Both the position numbers and the translations under genes were made by a program. From Bosea sp. PAMC 26642 (GTDB taxonomy: Bacteria > Pseudomonadota > Alphaproteobacteria > Rhizobiales > Beijerinckiaceae): a stretch of DNA of 64,000 nt. The stretch spans positions 4,991,501 through 5,055,500 of the forward strand of contig NZ_CP014301.1 of assembly GCF_001562255.1 (NCBI RefSeq). Reading direction: 5' to 3'. The notes beneath the pieces are model-generated. The model was not told the origin of the DNA, ran no database searches, and saw only the letters and a list, made by a program, of their open reading frames with translations. This document shows positions 62,164 to 64,000 of the stretch, piece after piece. Every line of letters begins with the position of its first letter. The stretch's first letter is position 1.

Positions 62164-62206
62164 GCTGCAATCGACTGCCATACGGTCTGCGCAATCGATT
62201 GCGCAG
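62164..62206. promoter_or_regulatory. Twin LacI-type operators
   Basis: CTGCGCAATCGATTGCGCAG at 62187-62206 is a perfect 20-bp palindrome with a central CG, the pattern of LacI-family operators. A second, imperfect half-copy CTGCAATCGACTGC lies at 62164-62177, one to two helical turns away, so cooperative binding is plausible. They sit between the LacI gene (start 62135) and the dioxygenase (start 62286). Confidence 0.8.
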
Positions 62207-62285
62207 CCTGATGGTGAAGCGCAACGGCGGCCGGATCGGCCGCGACGCGGGAGCCGGCGGCACCATGTCCGGCCAGGGAGGTTCA

Positions 62286-63176
62286 ATGATCATCGCGCGT
62301 CAGGAAGACGTGACGCAGGCCGTTCTCGCCGCCATGGACGGAGCCGAGGATGTGCGGCTGCGCACCGTGATGGCGTCGTTCGTGCGCCATCTCCACGCCT
62401 TCGCCCGCGAGGTCTCGCTGACCGAGGCCGAGTTCGAGCACGCGATCGACTTCCTCAACCGCATCGGCCAGGCGACCAATGACAGCCACAATGAGGGGGT
62501 GCTGTTTTCCGACGCCGTCGGGCTCTCGACGCTGGTCTGTCTTCTGAACAACGGCCAGGGCGGCGCCACCGAGACCGCCGCGGCGCTGCTCGGCCCGTTT
62601 TGGCGTGCCAATGCGCCGATGACGGAGACTGGCGGCTCGATCCTTCGATCGCCGACGCCCGGCGCCCCGCTCTTCGTCGACTGCCTCATCCGCGACGGGC
62701 AAGGCGCACCGATCGAGGGCGTTCGCGTCGATGTCTGGCAGGCCTCTCCCAGCGGGATGTACGAGAACCAGGACGAGAGCCAGGCCGACATGAACCTGCG
62801 CGGCGTCTTCACCACCGATGCGCAGGGGCGCTTCGCCTTCCGGTCGGTGAAGCCGGCCGGCTATCCAGTCCCGACCCATGGCCCGACCGGCGAGATGCTG
62901 GCCGCCCAGCAGCGCCACCCCTTCCGGCCGGCGCATCTGCATGTGCTGGCCTACAAGCCCGGCTTCAAGACTCTGATCACCCAGGTCTTCGTCGACGACG
63001 ACGCGCATCTGGAAAGCGACGTCGTCTTCGGCGTGACACGGGCTTTGATCGGCGATTTCCGTAAAGGTCAGGGTCCAGCACCCGCCGCCGACGTGTCCGG
63101 AGATTGGTTCTCCCTCGCCTATACTTTTGTGATGGAGCAAGGCGACGCCGTGCTCCCGACGCCCCCTATCAAGTGA
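62286..63176 (+). CDS. Intradiol ring-cleavage dioxygenase
   Basis: Non-haem Fe(III) dioxygenase that opens catechol-type rings between the two hydroxyls, 296 residues. The four metal ligands are Y159 (GMYENQ), Y193 (AGYPVP), H217 and H219 (RPAHLHVLAYKPG). The N-terminal helical dimerisation domain (FVRHLHAFAREVSLTEAEFEHAIDFLNRIGQ) is typical of catechol and hydroxyquinol 1,2-dioxygenases. Start ATG 62286 has GGGAGGT upstream. Sequence alone does not settle catechol versus hydroxyquinol. It is followed by an SDR and a BKACE gene. Confidence 0.92.
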   Translation: MIIARQEDVTQAVLAAMDGAEDVRLRTVMASFVRHLHAFAREVSLTEAEFEHAIDFLNRIGQATNDSHNEGVLFSDAVGLSTLVCLLNNGQGGATETAAALLGPFWRANAPMTETGGSILRSPTPGAPLFVDCLIRDGQGAPIEGVRVDVWQASPSGMYENQDESQADMNLRGVFTTDAQGRFAFRSVKPAGYPVPTHGPTGEMLAAQQRHPFRPAHLHVLAYKPGFKTLITQVFVDDDAHLESDVVFGVTRALIGDFRKGQGPAPAADVSGDWFSLAYTFVMEQGDAVLPTPPIK

Positions 63177-63186
63177 GCCGATCCCG

Positions 63187-63933
63187 ATGACGCAAGTACT
63201 CGCAGGCAAGGTCGCGGTCGTGCTCGGTGGCTCAGGGGGAATCGGCGCCGCCGCCGCCGTGGCTCTGGCCTCGGAGGGCGCGCGCCTCGTCGTGACCTGG
63301 CGTAGCGACAAGGCCGCCGCCGACGCGGTCGTCGCGAGCCTGCCGGGCTCAGGCCATCTCGCTAGTCCCGCCACAGTCGAGGACAGCGCCTCGCTGGTTG
63401 CCCTTGCCACCGAGGTTCGTGAGCGGTTTGGCCGCTGCGATATCCTGGTCAACAGCGCCGGCTACACCCGGCCGATCCCGATCGCTGATCTCGACGCGCT
63501 GACCGACGACTTCATCGACGACATGTTCAAGGTGAACTGGCGCGGCCAGTTTGCCGCGATCCGTGCCTTCGCGCCGCTGCTCAAGGCCTCGGGCGACGGG
63601 CTGATCGTCAACGTCTCCTCGATTGCCGGGCTCAACGGCGTCGGCTCCAACCTCGCCTATGCCGCGATCAAGTCCGGCATCGACACGATGACGAAGTCGC
63701 TAGCCCGCGCGCTCAGCCCCGAGGTCCGAGTGATGTCGGTGTCGCCCGGCATCGTCGCGACCGACTTCGTGCCGGGACGCGACGCCGCCGCGCTGGAGAA
63801 GGTGGCTCCCACAATCCCGCTGAAGCGGGTTGCCACGGCACAGGATGTCGCCCGCGCGATCGCCGCCTGCGCGACGCATCTGACCTACTCGACCGGATCG
63901 ATCCTGATCGTCGATGGCGGCAGGGCTCTGTGA
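63187..63933 (+). CDS. SDR-family oxidoreductase
   Basis: Classical short-chain dehydrogenase, 248 residues. Cofactor motif VLGGSGGIG is at residues 12-20, NSAG follows at 89-92, and the catalytic triad is S145, Y158 and K162 (YAAIK). The C-terminal ATDFVPG and TGSILIVDGG motifs are standard. It is 10 bases after the dioxygenase stop on the same strand. In a hydroxyquinol or related aromatic pathway it could reduce or oxidise a dihydrodiol, maleylacetate-type or keto-acid intermediate. This is inference. Confidence 0.9.
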   Translation: MTQVLAGKVAVVLGGSGGIGAAAAVALASEGARLVVTWRSDKAAADAVVASLPGSGHLASPATVEDSASLVALATEVRERFGRCDILVNSAGYTRPIPIADLDALTDDFIDDMFKVNWRGQFAAIRAFAPLLKASGDGLIVNVSSIAGLNGVGSNLAYAAIKSGIDTMTKSLARALSPEVRVMSVSPGIVATDFVPGRDAAALEKVAPTIPLKRVATAQDVARAIAACATHLTYSTGSILIVDGGRAL

Positions 63934-63937
63934 GGCG

Positions 63938-64000
63938 ATGACCATGCGCGCGATGCTTGACAAGGTCGTTATCACCTGCGCCGTCACCGGCAATCTGACG
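63938..64000 (+). CDS. BKACE (DUF849) beta-keto acid cleavage enzyme, start only
   Basis: The first 21 codons read MTMRAMLDKVVITCAVTGNL, which matches the conserved start of DUF849 enzymes (KVIITCAVTG). These cleave beta-keto acids with acetyl-CoA to give acetoacetate plus an acyl-CoA. The gene runs off the window. A second ATG at 63944 is also possible. It starts 4 bases after the SDR stop, so it belongs to the same operon. Confidence 0.75.
   Translation, partial: MTMRAMLDKVVITCAVTGNLT

Noticed and set aside
1..64000. tRNA, rRNA, CRISPR arrays, prophage or toxin-antitoxin genes
   Set aside because: No tRNA-like cloverleaf, array of short repeats with unique spacers, or gene of these types was seen on either strand.

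Overview
The window is GC-rich, densely coded DNA from what looks like a metabolically versatile alphaproteobacterium of the Hyphomicrobiales (rhizobial/Bosea-like). This is an inference. It rests on the close match of the enolase-superfamily gene to the Bradyrhizobium D-tartrate dehydratase, a RhtX/FptX siderophore importer cluster, and the very large share of ABC importers with GntR, LacI and LysR regulators. There is no rRNA, tRNA, CRISPR array, phage or replication gene. It reads as an accessory catabolic region made of successive uptake-plus-catabolism operons, with two insertion-sequence scars.

Layout. 1-3254: a complete IS21-family element (istA, istB) next to the 3' remnant of a TRAP permease gene. 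3591-11784 (minus): nine collinear genes, with a HutC-type GntR regulator, FGGY kinase, BtpA/SgcQ-type protein, SDR, three-part sugar ABC importer, nucleoside hydrolase and an unknown protein. This looks like an uptake and breakdown route for a nucleoside- or pentose-like compound. 11876-15123: a LysR regulator divergent from an orphan TctC-type binding protein and D-tartrate dehydratase. 15460-20073 (minus): a polar amino-acid ABC importer without an ATPase gene, an FAD amine/amino-acid oxidase and a Gfo/Idh dehydrogenase, divergent from a LacI regulator with a palindromic operator between them. 21728-25471: a giant DUF2339 membrane protein.

25886-31080: an AraC regulator divergent from a TonB receptor, a small protein and a RhtX/FptX-type MFS transporter, forming a siderophore uptake unit. 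31313-41555 (minus): a Dpp/Opp importer with hydantoinase/oxoprolinase A and B and a D-threonine-aldolase-like PLP enzyme, divergent from a LysR. 43535-51866 (plus): an Opp-type importer ending in a cytoplasmic GH51 arabinofuranosidase, then an ArsR-like regulator whose 3' end runs into an IS3-family remnant. 52341-58622 (minus): a LivKHMGF importer with two alpha/beta-hydrolase-fold proteins, divergent from a GntR regulator and an aldehyde dehydrogenase. 61113-64000: a LacI regulator divergent from an intradiol dioxygenase, an SDR and the start of a BKACE (DUF849) enzyme, an aromatic-ring cleavage unit that continues past the window.

Shared design: most operons are tightly packed with 4-base ATGA overlaps, are led by a divergent or first-gene regulator, and join an importer to cytoplasmic enzymes. 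Three ABC operons carry a strong stem-loop just after the binding-protein gene, probably to keep binding-protein mRNA more abundant than the downstream mRNA. No single element is proven to be a new system. The best candidates are the nine-gene nucleoside/kinase/BtpA operon, the HyuAB plus D-amino-acid-type PLP enzyme operon, and the serine-less alpha/beta-hydrolase.
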